NCBI RefSeq assembly: GCF_042655435.1
Contig: NZ_JBHSMG010000002.1
Coordinates: forward strand, 1 to 64,000
Source: Lysinimonas soli
GTDB lineage: Bacteria > Actinomycetota > Actinomycetes > Actinomycetales > Microbacteriaceae
Direction: 5' to 3'
Length of the DNA stretch: 64,000 nt
In this document: piece by piece, positions 10,687 to 18,456 of the stretch
Layout: each line of letters opens with the position of its first letter
Numbering within the stretch: the stretch's first letter is position 1
Notes under the pieces: model-generated
Databases searched by the model: none
What the model was told of the DNA's origin: nothing
Seen by the model: the letters and a program-made list of their open reading frames with translations, nothing else
Made by a program: the position numbers and the translations under genes

Positions 10687-11823
10687 GTGACCCTCCGCGT
10701 GGTGATCGCCCCCGACTCGTTCAAGGGCAGCTTCGACGCGTCGGCGGCCGCCGAGGCGATCGGGAGCGGATGGCGTGCCCGGCGCCCCGAGGACGAACTG
10801 ATCCTGCTTCCGCAGGCGGATGGCGGTGAGGGCACCCTCGACGCGATCGCCACCGCCGTGCCGGGAAGCCTGCTGCGCGACGCCGGGCCGGTCACCGGTC
10901 CGGACGGTCGTCCCACCGAGGGCCATTGGCTGGAGCTGCCGGACGGCACGGCGGTCGTCGAGCTCGCCCAGATGGCGGGCCTCCCCCTGATGGATGCCCT
11001 CGACCCGATGGGCGCCACGACTCGCGGCCTCGGCGAGGTGATCGCGGCGGCGCTCGACGCCGGCGCCTCTGCTCTCGTCATCGGTCTGGGCGGCTCCGCA
11101 TCGACCGACGGCGGTGCGGGGGCGCTCCGCGCGCTCGGACTCGAGCTGCTCGACGCCGACGGGGCACCGGTGCCCGACGGCGGAGGCGGCCTCGCCCGGG
11201 TCGTCTCGATCGACGCCTCGCGCCTTCGGACTCCCCCACCCGGCGGGGTGCGGCTGCTCAGCGACGTCACCGCACCGTTGCTCGGCTCCACCGGGGCCGC
11301 CGCGGTCTTCGGACCGCAGAAGGGGGCGAGTCCCGAGCAGGTGGCCCAACTCGACGCCGCGCTGGCCCGCTACGCGGCCCTGCTGCAGTTCGCCCTCGGG
11401 GTGGACGGCGGCGCGTCGCCCTGGGCGGGCGCCGAGGGGGCGGGGGCGGCCGGCGGAACGGGCTACGGGCTTCTCGCGGCCTGGGGAGCCGGGATCGAAG
11501 CCGGGTCGGCGGCCATCGCGCGGCTGACCGGGTTCGCCGCGGCAGCGGCATCCGCGGATGTCGTGATCACCGGCGAGGGCCGCTTCGACGCCACCTCCAG
11601 CACCGGCAAGGTCGTCGGCAACGCCCTGGCGCTCGCGGACGTGGGCGACGCCCGCGCCGCCGTCATCGCCGGGATGCTCGACGCCGACCCGGTGACCCCC
11701 GCGGGGCGCCGGGTCTGGTCGGCGAGCCTGAGCGACCTCGCCGGATCTCCCGACGCCGCAATGGACGATCCCGGCCGCTGGTTGTTCGCCGCCGGCGTCG
11801 AGGCGGCACGCGCGCTCGGCTGA
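10687..11823 (+). CDS. Glycerate kinase
   Basis: A 378-aa enzyme of the GarK/GlxK type (glycerate kinase class II), phosphorylating D-glycerate. It begins with the canonical VIAPDSFKGS and has QADGGEGTLDAI, GLGGSASTDGGAGAL (nucleotide or glycerate site) and ITGEGRFDATSSTGK near the C-terminus. I take the GTG at 10687 because it places VIAPDSFKGS near the N-terminus as in homologues; upstream in-frame codons would add an Arg/Lys-rich stretch. The 167 bp before it holds no other gene. Confidence 0.9.
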   Translation: MTLRVVIAPDSFKGSFDASAAAEAIGSGWRARRPEDELILLPQADGGEGTLDAIATAVPGSLLRDAGPVTGPDGRPTEGHWLELPDGTAVVELAQMAGLPLMDALDPMGATTRGLGEVIAAALDAGASALVIGLGGSASTDGGAGALRALGLELLDADGAPVPDGGGGLARVVSIDASRLRTPPPGGVRLLSDVTAPLLGSTGAAAVFGPQKGASPEQVAQLDAALARYAALLQFALGVDGGASPWAGAEGAGAAGGTGYGLLAAWGAGIEAGSAAIARLTGFAAAAASADVVITGEGRFDATSSTGKVVGNALALADVGDARAAVIAGMLDADPVTPAGRRVWSASLSDLAGSPDAAMDDPGRWLFAAGVEAARALG

Positions 11824-11858
11824 CGACGCGACCCGCACGCCGGCTGAGGCCCGTGCGC

Positions 11859-13088
11859 TCAGCCCGTCGGACGCCCCGCGTACGGCACGAGGTCGCCGTA
11901 GCGCACCGGCTTGATCCGCACCGTCACGCCCGGGTACGGGGCCTCGATCATCTGACCCCCGCCGATGTAGATGGTCGTGTGGTACTTCGACGCGGTGGTC
12001 GAGCCGCCGTCGGAGTAGTACAACAGGTCGCCCGCCTGCAGCTGGTTGATGTTCACCAGCCTGCCGTGCGAGGCCATGTAGTTGTACTGGTTGGTGGCCG
12101 AGTGCGTTCCGATGTAGACCCCGACGACCTGGTAGCTGACCAGGGTCAAACCCGAGCAGTCCCAGGTGCTCGGCCCGGCGCCCCCGAGCACGTACGGTTT
12201 GCCGAGCTGGGCCTTGGCGAATGCGATGGCCCCCGCCACGGCTCCGGCGACCGGCGCCGAGGGGTTCGGGTTGATCACAGGCGCCGAGGGCGGCGTCGAC
12301 TTCGCGTTCTGCGCGGCCTCCCACGCCACGCCGGCCTCGTACTGCTGCTCGATGCTGGCCGTGGTGTTCTTCAAGCTCGCGAGCTGCGCGTACATGGTCG
12401 ACTGCGCCGCCTGCTGCTGCGCGAGCTGCGACTGCGCGGCGTCGGACGCCTTCTGCGCCGCATCGAGCGCGGTCTGGGCGTCCCCGGCGAGCGCGACGCG
12501 CTGCTTCTCAGCGACCTTCGCACTCGCGACGAGCGACGACGCGGTGTTCTTGTCGAACTGGGCCTTCTTGAGCAGCTGCACCGAGGTCTCGCTCAATCGG
12601 CTGGCCGTGCCGAGGTTGGCGAGCAGCTGGTCGGCCTGGCTGGCGGAGCCGAACAGCACGCCGAGCGTGATGTTGCCGCCTCCGGTCTGCGCGAGCTGGG
12701 CGATGAGGGCCGAGGCGCGCCTGGCCGACTTGTCGGCTTTGGCCTGGGCGGCATCCGCCTGGCTCTTCAGCCTGTCGGTCTTCTTGGTCGCGGCGTCGAG
12801 CGCATCGCGGGCCTGGTTGTACAGCTCGCCCTTCTCGAGGGCGACTTTGCCAAGCGCGGCGGCCTGGGCCTCGAGCCCGTTCAGGATGCCCTGGATCTTG
12901 GTGATCTCGGCCTGCTTGGCCGCCTGGTTGGCCTTCGCGGCCTGCACATCCTGCCAGCTGGGGTAGTCGGTCTTCGCCGCGAAGGCGAGCGTCGGCGACC
13001 CGGCCACGAGGCCGAGAGCGGTCACGATGGCGATTCCTGCGGACGCGACAGCAGCCGCCGCCCCCCTGGGGCGTCTGCGATCGAACAT
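11859..13088 (-). CDS. Secreted NlpC/P60 peptidoglycan endopeptidase with coiled coil
   Basis: A 409-aa secreted protein: signal peptide (residues 1-37, ending AFAA), long Ala/Gln/Lys coiled coil (about 45-265), short Pro linker and C-terminal NlpC/P60 domain (about 285-409). Catalytic residues are seen in TWDCSGLT (Cys) and KYHTTIYIGGG (His). RipA-like enzymes of this layout cleave the stem peptide during septation. It lies 27 bp downstream of the M23 gene, whose coiled coil is clearly related, so the two arose by duplication with exchange of the catalytic domain and probably form one operon. Confidence 0.9.
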   Translation of the reverse strand: MFDRRRPRGAAAAVASAGIAIVTALGLVAGSPTLAFAAKTDYPSWQDVQAAKANQAAKQAEITKIQGILNGLEAQAAALGKVALEKGELYNQARDALDAATKKTDRLKSQADAAQAKADKSARRASALIAQLAQTGGGNITLGVLFGSASQADQLLANLGTASRLSETSVQLLKKAQFDKNTASSLVASAKVAEKQRVALAGDAQTALDAAQKASDAAQSQLAQQQAAQSTMYAQLASLKNTTASIEQQYEAGVAWEAAQNAKSTPPSAPVINPNPSAPVAGAVAGAIAFAKAQLGKPYVLGGAGPSTWDCSGLTLVSYQVVGVYIGTHSATNQYNYMASHGRLVNINQLQAGDLLYYSDGGSTTASKYHTTIYIGGGQMIEAPYPGVTVRIKPVRYGDLVPYAGRPTG

Positions 13089-13115
13089 CAGCGGAACGAC
13101 TCGCTCACGAATTGA

Positions 13116-14384
13116 CTAGCCAAGAGTGACCCCCCGATCACGCATGAACGGCAGCGGATCGGTGAGTGCACCGTTGATCCGAACCATGAAGTGAAGGTGA
13201 CACCCGGTCGACCCCCCGGTCGACCCCACCTTCGCGATGTTCTGGCCAGGCCCCACGTGCTGCCCGACCCTGACCAGAATACCGCCGTTGACGATATGTC
13301 CATAGCCCGTCGTGATTCCGCCGCCGTTGTCGAGCTCGATGAAGTTGCCGAGGTCGCCGTTCGGGCCGGCGTAGATCACGGTCCCCGAATGCGCGGCGTA
13401 GATGTTCGCCCCGCAGCCGGTGCCCGAGATGTCCTGCCCCGAGTGCAGCTTCCAGTAGTGGTAGATCGGGTGGAATCGCATGCCGAAACGGTCGCCCAGG
13501 TAGCCGTTGGCCGGGTTGGCCCAGCCGGAGGCGCTGACGACGCCCGCGGCGCCCGGACCCCACTTGGCGAGCATCTGGGCGTTGTAGTCGGCCAGGGTCG
13601 CCGCGCGCTTCTCCTGGAGCACGGTGAGCTTGGCCTGCAGCTGCGCCTGCTGATCCTGCTGCTGCTGCAACGCCGTGGCGGCGGCTTCGGCGGCCGTCTG
13701 CGCGGTCGCGAAGGCGGCCTGCGCGGCGTCCTTGAGCTGCGCGAGGATGACCTTGGCCCGGTCGGCCGCGTCGGTCAGCGATTGCGCGCTCTTCTGCGCC
13801 TGCAGGGCGTTGGCGTAGATCTGAGCCGAGCGGTCGGTGATCTGGCCCGCGGTGCTCATCCGGTCGAGCAGCGACGCCGCCTTGCCGGAGTTGCCGAGCA
13901 GCACGGCGGTGAAGTCACTGGCGCCGCCGGTCTTGCTCATCTGGGCGATCAGCTGCCCCGCCTGCTTGATCGCCGCGTCGGCCTTCTTCTTCGCGGCGTC
14001 GGCCTGCGCCTGCAGAGCCTGTACGACGACCTGCTTCTGGTCGAAGGCGTCCTGCGCCTTGCCATAGGCATCGCCCTTGGCCGTGGCGTCGGCCTGCGTG
14101 CGTGCAACGTCGGCCTGGAGCTGCGCGAGCTTGCCCTTGATCTGGTTGACGAGGGCCTGGGTCGCATCGACGCTGGCCTGCGCCGCAGCGACGTCCTCCC
14201 AGGTGACATCGCCGTTCGCGTCGGTGCTCGTCGCCGCGTAGCTCGGCGCAGTGATCGCGCCCGCCAGTACCGAGACCGGCAGCATGCCCAAGGCGACGAC
14301 CGTCGCGACGACGCGGGTTCGCGTCATCCGGGCGCGCAGCCTCGTCGTCGCGCGCGCCGACGCGCGCCCCCACCGAACGGTCAT
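13116..14384 (-). CDS. Secreted M23 family peptidase with coiled coil
   Basis: A 422-aa protein with an Arg-rich N-terminus and signal peptide (to about residue 50, SYAA), an Ala/Gln/Lys coiled coil (about 60-285) and a C-terminal LytM/M23 domain. The zinc site is visible as HSGQD and the HLHF of GCHLHFM; YGHI gives the further catalytic His. EnvC-like organisation: it may be an endopeptidase or an activator. The coiled coil shares the pattern WxDVxAA...QADAAxxKAD with the downstream NlpC protein. First gene of the pair; the 274 bp upstream carries no other gene before tRNA-Glu. Confidence 0.88.
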   Translation of the reverse strand: MTVRWGRASARATTRLRARMTRTRVVATVVALGMLPVSVLAGAITAPSYAATSTDANGDVTWEDVAAAQASVDATQALVNQIKGKLAQLQADVARTQADATAKGDAYGKAQDAFDQKQVVVQALQAQADAAKKKADAAIKQAGQLIAQMSKTGGASDFTAVLLGNSGKAASLLDRMSTAGQITDRSAQIYANALQAQKSAQSLTDAADRAKVILAQLKDAAQAAFATAQTAAEAAATALQQQQDQQAQLQAKLTVLQEKRAATLADYNAQMLAKWGPGAAGVVSASGWANPANGYLGDRFGMRFHPIYHYWKLHSGQDISGTGCGANIYAAHSGTVIYAGPNGDLGNFIELDNGGGITTGYGHIVNGGILVRVGQHVGPGQNIAKVGSTGGSTGCHLHFMVRINGALTDPLPFMRDRGVTLG

Positions 14385-14658
14385 GATCTCCCCGCAATCT
14401 GCGACGGCACGGCCGAAACCACACGAGTCACACAGATAACACTGTTCACACTAGCAACAGGCCTGGGATTCGACCAGGGCCCGCGTCGACGACGGCCACC
14501 GCGCCCGCAGGCGCCAACCTTCGACATCGAGTTGAACCTAACCTGCGCCGTCGCCCGCACCCGGTTCATTCGGCCGTTTCGGCACAACCGCCGGGATTGG
14601 CGTTTCGGCCCCGGCGCCCGTATGCTTGACCCTCGGTTGCTCTGCGGTAATCCGTCAC
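14385..14658. other. Intergenic region between M23 gene and tRNA-Glu
   Basis: No gene is seen. The right part holds the tRNA-Glu promoter. Around 14427-14443 there are repeated GTCACA/AACAC-like elements (gtcacacagataacact). These loosely recall MtrA-type boxes upstream of cell-wall hydrolase genes in Actinobacteria; this is a weak inference. Confidence 0.4.
14597..14626 (+). promoter_or_regulatory. Putative tRNA-Glu promoter
   Basis: TTGGCG (14597-14602) and TATGCT (14621-14626) are separated by 18 nt and lie 32 nt before the mature tRNA-Glu start. Spacing and both hexamers fit a housekeeping sigma-factor promoter. Confidence 0.5.
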
Positions 14659-14731
14659 GGCCCCATCGTTTAGTGGCCTAGGACACCGCCCTTTCACGGC
14701 GGCAGCACGGGTTCGAATCCCGTTGGGGTCA
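14659..14731 (+). tRNA. tRNA-Glu (TTC)
   Basis: A 73-nt cloverleaf. The acceptor ggcccca pairs with tggggtc (one G-T). The anticodon arm ccgcc-ctttcac-ggcgg gives TTC, and the T-arm is acggg-ttcgaat-cccgt. CCA is encoded at 14732-14734. Confidence 0.96.
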
Positions 14732-14774
14732 CCACCGCCAGGCAAGATGAAAAACCGCACAACTCAACAAGCAT

Positions 14775-14848
14775 GGCCCTGTAGCGCAGTTGGTTAGCGT
14801 GCCGCCCTGTCACGGCGGAGGTCGCGGGTTCAAGTCCCGTCAGGGTCG
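14775..14848 (+). tRNA. tRNA-Asp (GTC)
   Basis: A 74-nt cloverleaf. The acceptor ggccctg pairs with cagggtc. The anticodon arm gccgcc-ctgtcac-ggcgg gives GTC, and the T-loop ttcaagt is normal. CCA is not encoded. Confidence 0.96.
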
Positions 14849-14856
14849 CGGATGTC

Positions 14857-14886
14857 AGAGCCCTTCCGCGAGGAAGGGCTCTTTCA
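14857..14886 (+). terminator. Rho-independent terminator after tRNA-Asp
   Basis: Perfect 11-bp stem agagcccttcc / ggaagggctct with a gcga loop, followed by a short T-rich stretch. It begins 9 nt after tRNA-Asp and suggests that tRNA-Phe is transcribed from its own promoter or by read-through. Confidence 0.8.
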
Positions 14887-14922
14887 CCATCAGGGGTCTG
14901 CTCTCCCAAGAGCGGCCCTCGA

Positions 14923-14995
14923 GGCTCTGTAGCTCAGTTGGTAGAGCGCACGACTGAAAATCGTGAGGTCACGGGATCGACGCCCGTCGGAGCCA
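14923..14995 (+). tRNA. tRNA-Phe (GAA), island integration target
   Basis: A 73-nt cloverleaf. The acceptor ggctctg pairs with cggagcc, and the anticodon arm cacga-ctgaaaa-tcgtg gives GAA. The T-loop is atcgacg, with A where bacterial elongator tRNAs normally have T54. The gene's 3' part from the anticodon arm onward (14951-15000) is repeated perfectly at 21711-21760, marking the attachment site of the adjacent island; the gene remains intact because the island copy restores it. Confidence 0.95.
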
Positions 14996-15000
14996 CCGAA
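14951..15000 (+). mobile_element. attL: 50-bp att repeat in tRNA-Phe
   Basis: 50-bp sequence identical to 21711-21760. It covers the anticodon stem-loop, variable loop, T-arm, acceptor 3' strand and 5 nt beyond. Flanking bases differ at once on both sides (gca vs ctt before; aaa vs tat after), which defines the repeat limits. Typical tyrosine-integrase attachment site. Confidence 0.92.
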
Positions 15001-15026
15001 AAAGCCCCGGATTCCCGGGGCTTTTT
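14999..15026. terminator. Bidirectional terminator between tRNA-Phe and integrase
   Basis: Perfect 12-bp stem aaaaagccccgg / ccggggcttttt with a 4-nt loop; T tracts on both strands suit the rightward tRNA and the leftward integrase. All but its first two bases lie on the island side of attL, so the terminator came with the island. Confidence 0.88.
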
Positions 15027-15060
15027 GCGTTGATCAGGGGTTTGGGAACCTGAGAGTGGG

Positions 15061-16173
15061 CTAGCCTGCCCACACTTTGCCCACACCTGCGGCGGTCGCT
15101 CGTTGATCCAGGGCCGCCGCGACTGATTCCAGGTCGTCGTCGAAGAGGTCAGCGTAGACATCGAGTGTCATCGCGGCGGAGGCGTGACCGAGCATCCGCT
15201 GGACCGCTTTCACGTTGGCCCCAGCCGAGATCGCGAGGCTGGCCGCCGTGTGCCGGAGGTCGTGGATCGTCAGCTCGGGGAACTCGGGATCCTGCTCGCG
15301 GCAGGCGGCGACCGAGGCGGCGAACTGACGGCGGCGAAAGTTGTTGCTGCGGAGCACGCCACCATCGGGGCCGATGAACACCAGCTCGTCTCGGGCGCGC
15401 CTCTCGCAGCGTTTGGCGATCGCGGTCGAGAGGAACGCCGGGAACGGAACAGAGCGGCTGGCATGCGACTTGGGCGTGCTCCATACGAGCTGCCCCCGCG
15501 GGGCGGAGACGCCCTCGCTGATCGACAGACGTCGCCGCAGCATGTCGACGCGGCCGATCTTGAGCGCCGCCATCTCGCCCCAGCGGACGCCAGTGTAGGC
15601 AAGGAAGAGCACGACGTCCGCATACTCAGGCCCGCAGCCCTTCGCCAGCTCTCGCACCTGCTCGTGCGTGAGGTAGCCACGACTCTTGCGCGTGACGCGG
15701 GGAAGGTGGACGTTGTCGCAGGGGTTTCGCGCGAGCCGCCCGTCGCGGATCGCGAACTTCATGAGACCGCTGAGCACGAGAAATATCTGTCGCACGGTCG
15801 ACGGAGCGAGCTCTTTCGTGAGCCCACTGACCCAGGCTTGAACGTCGGAATGCCCGATCTCGGTGAGGCGGTAGCGACCCCATCGAGGAAGCACATGCTT
15901 GTCGAGCGATTGGCGATAGCCGGCGAGGGTGGTCACCTTCAGCTGCAGTTGGGAGTCGTACCAGCGTGGCGCCCACTCGGCGACCGTGATGCGAGAACGG
16001 CCAGGGTCGACGAAGTCTCCCCGAAGCTTCGATACCTCGACGGTGGCCAGGAAATCCTCGGCCTCGCGCTTGGTCTTGAAGCCGCGCTTGTCGGTCTGCC
16101 TTCGGTCGGGCGTGCGATAGCGCACCCGGTAGCGGCGTCCCGCCGCGGTTTCGTACGGTTCGACTGTTGCCAT
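15061..16173 (-). CDS. Tyrosine site-specific integrase
   Basis: A 370-aa phage-type recombinase. The N-terminal AP2-like arm-binding region has RYRVRYRTPDRRQTDKRGFKTKREAEDFL, the SAM-like core-binding domain spans about residues 70-155, and the catalytic domain follows. Catalytic residues are visible in TGVRWGEM (Arg), HDLRHTAAS (His-x-x-Arg), LGHASAAMT (Gly-His) and LDVYADLF (Tyr). I choose the ATG at 16173 because GGAGG lies 8 nt before it; an ATG 15 nt further upstream lacks this site. It reads toward attL and ends 60 bp from it, as usual for island integrases. Confidence 0.96.
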   Translation of the reverse strand: MATVEPYETAAGRRYRVRYRTPDRRQTDKRGFKTKREAEDFLATVEVSKLRGDFVDPGRSRITVAEWAPRWYDSQLQLKVTTLAGYRQSLDKHVLPRWGRYRLTEIGHSDVQAWVSGLTKELAPSTVRQIFLVLSGLMKFAIRDGRLARNPCDNVHLPRVTRKSRGYLTHEQVRELAKGCGPEYADVVLFLAYTGVRWGEMAALKIGRVDMLRRRLSISEGVSAPRGQLVWSTPKSHASRSVPFPAFLSTAIAKRCERRARDELVFIGPDGGVLRSNNFRRRQFAASVAACREQDPEFPELTIHDLRHTAASLAISAGANVKAVQRMLGHASAAMTLDVYADLFDDDLESVAAALDQRATAAGVGKVWAG

Positions 16174-16261
16174 GGTCCCCGCCTCCACTCGAAACGAAAG
16201 CTACGCCGGACCGACGACTTCAGCCCCAATCGACCTCCACCGACACTCGAAAACAGCTCTT

Positions 16262-16382
16262 CCCGTTTGCCCAGTATTTGTGCGCCTGCGAACGCTCCAA
16301 CCCCTCCCATGAACCAGCGGTGAGTGTGAGGGGTTGGAACGCGGACCCAGTCCGGCAGGCGCACAAATACTGGGCAAACGGG
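16262..16382. repeat. 28-bp perfect inverted repeat around a 65-nt interior
   Basis: Arms at 16262-16289 and 16355-16382 are perfectly complementary over 28 bp. The interior contains a second inverted pair, ccaacccctc (left) and gaggggttgg (right), so the unit could extrude as a long, nearly continuous cruciform. No target duplication is visible at its edges and no coding potential is seen. Confidence 0.92.
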
Positions 16383-16391
16383 GCCTTACCC

Positions 16392-16432
16392 CGTCGTTCA
16401 CCCCGTCGCTCCGAACGACGGGGTGAACGACG
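16392..16432. repeat. 17-bp perfect hairpin
   Basis: The arms at 16392-16408 and 16416-16432 are perfectly complementary over 17 bp with a 7-nt loop (ctccgaa). It starts 10 bp after the end of the larger palindrome. There is no T tract on either strand, so a simple terminator is unlikely. Confidence 0.9.
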
Positions 16433-16475
16433 TACTTACCAAAGGAGAGTGACTCGAGCGGTCACGCCTGGAGTA

Positions 16476-16715
16476 TCAAGCTCGTGGGGAGGACGCCCCC
16501 TTGCGGCGGTCGTAAACGAAGGAAATGACGCAGAGGGTTGCGAAGATGAGAGCACCCACGATTGCGACCACGCGGGGAAAGACCGGCGAGAACGCATCCG
16601 GAATCGTCAGTGGGCCGACCCAGATGAAGGCGACGTTCCACAAGGCAGCGAGCCCGGCAACGACTGTGCGGTGCCGCCACAGGAACCGCGCGGCTCTGAC
16701 TTCGACGGGGGCCAT
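16476..16715 (-). CDS. Small two-helix membrane protein, unknown
   Basis: A 79-aa protein with two hydrophobic helices (about residues 17-35 and 45-67) separated by a short loop with Pro residues, and a basic C-terminus (YDRRKGASSPRA). I do not recognise the family. It is separated from the lipoprotein gene by 140 bp. Small membrane proteins are common island cargo, but nothing in the sequence shows a toxin or immunity role. Confidence 0.5.
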   Translation of the reverse strand: MAPVEVRAARFLWRHRTVVAGLAALWNVAFIWVGPLTIPDAFSPVFPRVVAIVGALIFATLCVISFVYDRRKGASSPRA

Positions 16716-16855
16716 GCCGATGATCGTAGGCGTACTGAACGAGGGGCGCTACGCTCTTACCCGTCGTCGTCCGGGCCGAACGGATCGCAGCGAAACCTCG
16801 AGACAGGTCACTAGAGGGCCGCTTCGCGGCCCGGCGCTCTCGCATGAGGAGCCAG

Positions 16856-17260
16856 TCACCACGTACCGACGAAGGTGCTCCCACCCGCATTTTCGAACTG
16901 CGCTACGACGAGGCGTCCGTTGGCAGGCACTCCCTTAGGGTCAATCTGATCGAAACACAAGGCCACATATGTCTTGGGGTCCAAACCCGTCACGAGTTGA
17001 TTGAACTCGTCGCGGTATTCGGAGCCAACGATCTTCGCCGCAGACGCAATGCTGGAGTCTTGGGCTCCCACCACGCGCTCCGACCCTTTAAGGGGGAGGG
17101 GCGTTGATCCACTGACTGTACAGACCTTCACGGCCCTGGTGTCGAGCGCGCGCGGCGATTCCACCTGGCTTGGCGTTGCGCTCGCGCAACCGACTAGACC
17201 GACCAAGGCGCAGAGCGCCACGGCCGCAGACGCGGCACGAAGCGAGACACGAGCGGGCAC
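16856..17260 (-). CDS. Putative lipoprotein, unknown
   Basis: A 134-aa protein with a lipoprotein signal: hydrophobic n-terminal stretch and lipobox LVGC (Cys at about residue 25), followed by a Ser/Pro-rich spacer. The mature part is about 110 aa, contains Cys residues in KVCTVSG and ALCFDQID that could pair, and ends GGSTFVGTW. No known domain is recognised. Expected on the outer face of the membrane. Next upstream gene in the same direction starts 104 bp away. Confidence 0.65.
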   Translation of the reverse strand: MPARVSLRAASAAVALCALVGLVGCASATPSQVESPRALDTRAVKVCTVSGSTPLPLKGSERVVGAQDSSIASAAKIVGSEYRDEFNQLVTGLDPKTYVALCFDQIDPKGVPANGRLVVAQFENAGGSTFVGTW

Positions 17261-17363
17261 GACACTCCTCTAAGTCGACGGCCCAGTCTCGCGCATTGCC
17301 GCGCATCCGGCCAGCCACCCGGCGACCAGTCTCCGCGACACCGGCACCCCGGGGGGCAGGTAC

Positions 17364-17972
17364 CTATTCCTGCTTGGCTGACACTGAACTGACGAGCTCG
17401 ATCATGAGACCGACCACTCGATCGACTTGTTTTGGGGTGGCGGGATAGAGGCCCCACAAGACAGGGCTCGTCAGCTTGAATCCCACGTCGGCCCCAGGAT
17501 CCGTCAAAGACACCTCGAACTGCCCCGCACCGACCGCGGATCCGCTCAGCGGCGCCGTGACAGCCTCGATACGAGCGAAGGGAATTGTCGCGACGGGCGC
17601 CCCACCGCCGGCGGCCTGCCACAGCTCGAACCCGTCTTGCGCTCCCACAAGACCGTAAGTCCTGGGTCGATCCGACGCCACGTTCCCACCGAGAGTTTGG
17701 AGGACCCCTCCTTCTAACTCGACATCTCCAATCCAAACCAGGTCCCTGTTGACGATCAGCTCCCGACGCCGGGCCCGCGAGTCGCGGGACCGCACCCAAT
17801 AGGTCAGCACAATCAATCCGAGCACTAAGGCAACCGCCCCGATCCCGAACCCAAAGTCGAGCACAGCGCCAAGGGGCGTCTCTCCGCTCGTCGTGACGCG
17901 AACGATCTGCAGTCCCAGCAACGCGCCAAAGACCACGAGACCGCCGGCGAATCGGGACCAATAGCTCTGCAT
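17364..17972 (-). CDS. Membrane protein with cytoplasmic soluble domain, unknown
   Basis: A 202-aa protein with two N-terminal transmembrane helices (about residues 8-27 and 37-60), an Arg-rich positive-inside patch (RSRDSRARRREL) and a soluble C-terminal domain of about 130 aa. That domain has alternating hydrophobic strands and a C-terminal amphipathic helix, which suggests a PH-like fold but is not diagnostic. The ATG overlaps the TGA of the upstream small gene by one base (TGATG), showing translational coupling. Confidence 0.65.
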   Translation of the reverse strand: MQSYWSRFAGGLVVFGALLGLQIVRVTTSGETPLGAVLDFGFGIGAVALVLGLIVLTYWVRSRDSRARRRELIVNRDLVWIGDVELEGGVLQTLGGNVASDRPRTYGLVGAQDGFELWQAAGGGAPVATIPFARIEAVTAPLSGSAVGAGQFEVSLTDPGADVGFKLTSPVLWGLYPATPKQVDRVVGLMIELVSSVSAKQE

Positions 17973-18232
17973 CAGCGCACCATCTCTTGAACCCGGTCAG
18001 CGACAAGGGGTCGGGTGGGTACCGACGTACTTTCGTGACAGATGAGGGAGCCTGCACGGCGGAGAATCTGCGCGGCTGCTTCCTTTACAGCGGCAGTCAG
18101 CGGCATCCCCGCTCCAATCTTCAAGAGTTCTTTCTCGAGGCGAGCTTCAGCACGGCTCGACGGGCGCCCTACTTCGGGGTTGTGAGCAAGGGAGCTTTCT
18201 GTAGCAGGGTCGCGATGAGGTTCCCGACCCAC
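17972..18232 (-). CDS. Small hypothetical protein coupled to membrane gene
   Basis: An 86-aa protein, soluble and rich in Arg/Ala/Glu, with a probable amphipathic helix (EARLEKELLKIG) and a short helix KEAAAQILRRAG. No family is recognised. The GTG start at 18232 overlaps the upstream membrane gene by 64 bp, which is long, so the true start may be shorter. The one-base stop/start overlap with the following gene is the main argument that it is translated. Confidence 0.4.
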   Translation of the reverse strand: MGREPHRDPATESSLAHNPEVGRPSSRAEARLEKELLKIGAGMPLTAAVKEAAAQILRRAGSLICHESTSVPTRPLVADRVQEMVR

Positions 18233-18381
18233 GGGACCACAACGAGGAGCAGGACCACCCCCATTGCAAGGGTGACTAGACCGCCCACCAGCAGCAGGAC
18301 GTATTGATAGCGCGACCGCAGAACAGGAGCTGATTCTGCAGCGAGCAGATCTGCAAGAGGATCCGCCTGCTCAACCGTCAT
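18169..18381 (-). CDS. Small membrane protein, unknown
   Basis: A 70-aa protein: acidic cytoplasmic N-terminus (MTVEQADPLADLLAAE), then one long hydrophobic stretch from about residue 27 to 55 broken by a Pro, possibly two short helices. No family is recognised. It is the first gene of a leftward set of three overlapping small genes. The ATG at 18381 is chosen over an upstream codon that would prepend an Arg-rich stretch. Confidence 0.5.
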   Translation of the reverse strand: MTVEQADPLADLLAAESAPVLRSRYQYVLLLVGGLVTLAMGVVLLLVVVPWVGNLIATLLQKAPLLTTPK

Positions 18382-18456
18382 ACGGTGATCGTAGCTACGG
18401 CGCTCACGCGGACACACAGATCAAGCCGCAGCATCGCCCGGCGTGTGGGCAGCAGT

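Larger units (their letters stand above)
16174..16475. other. Gene-free region with two large palindromes
   Basis: No gene is supported between the integrase start and the next small gene. The space is filled by a 121-bp inverted-repeat structure and a separate 41-bp hairpin, each listed on its own. This could be a control region for the integrase or a DNA-processing site of the island. Confidence 0.6.

Noticed and set aside
14427..14443. MtrA-type binding site before the M23 gene
   Set aside because: The match is loose and from memory only, so it is mentioned in the intergenic entry but not called as a site.
16201..16401. Short leftward frames across the palindromes
   Set aside because: They depend on the inverted repeat for openness and show no domain, ribosome site or gene-like codon use.
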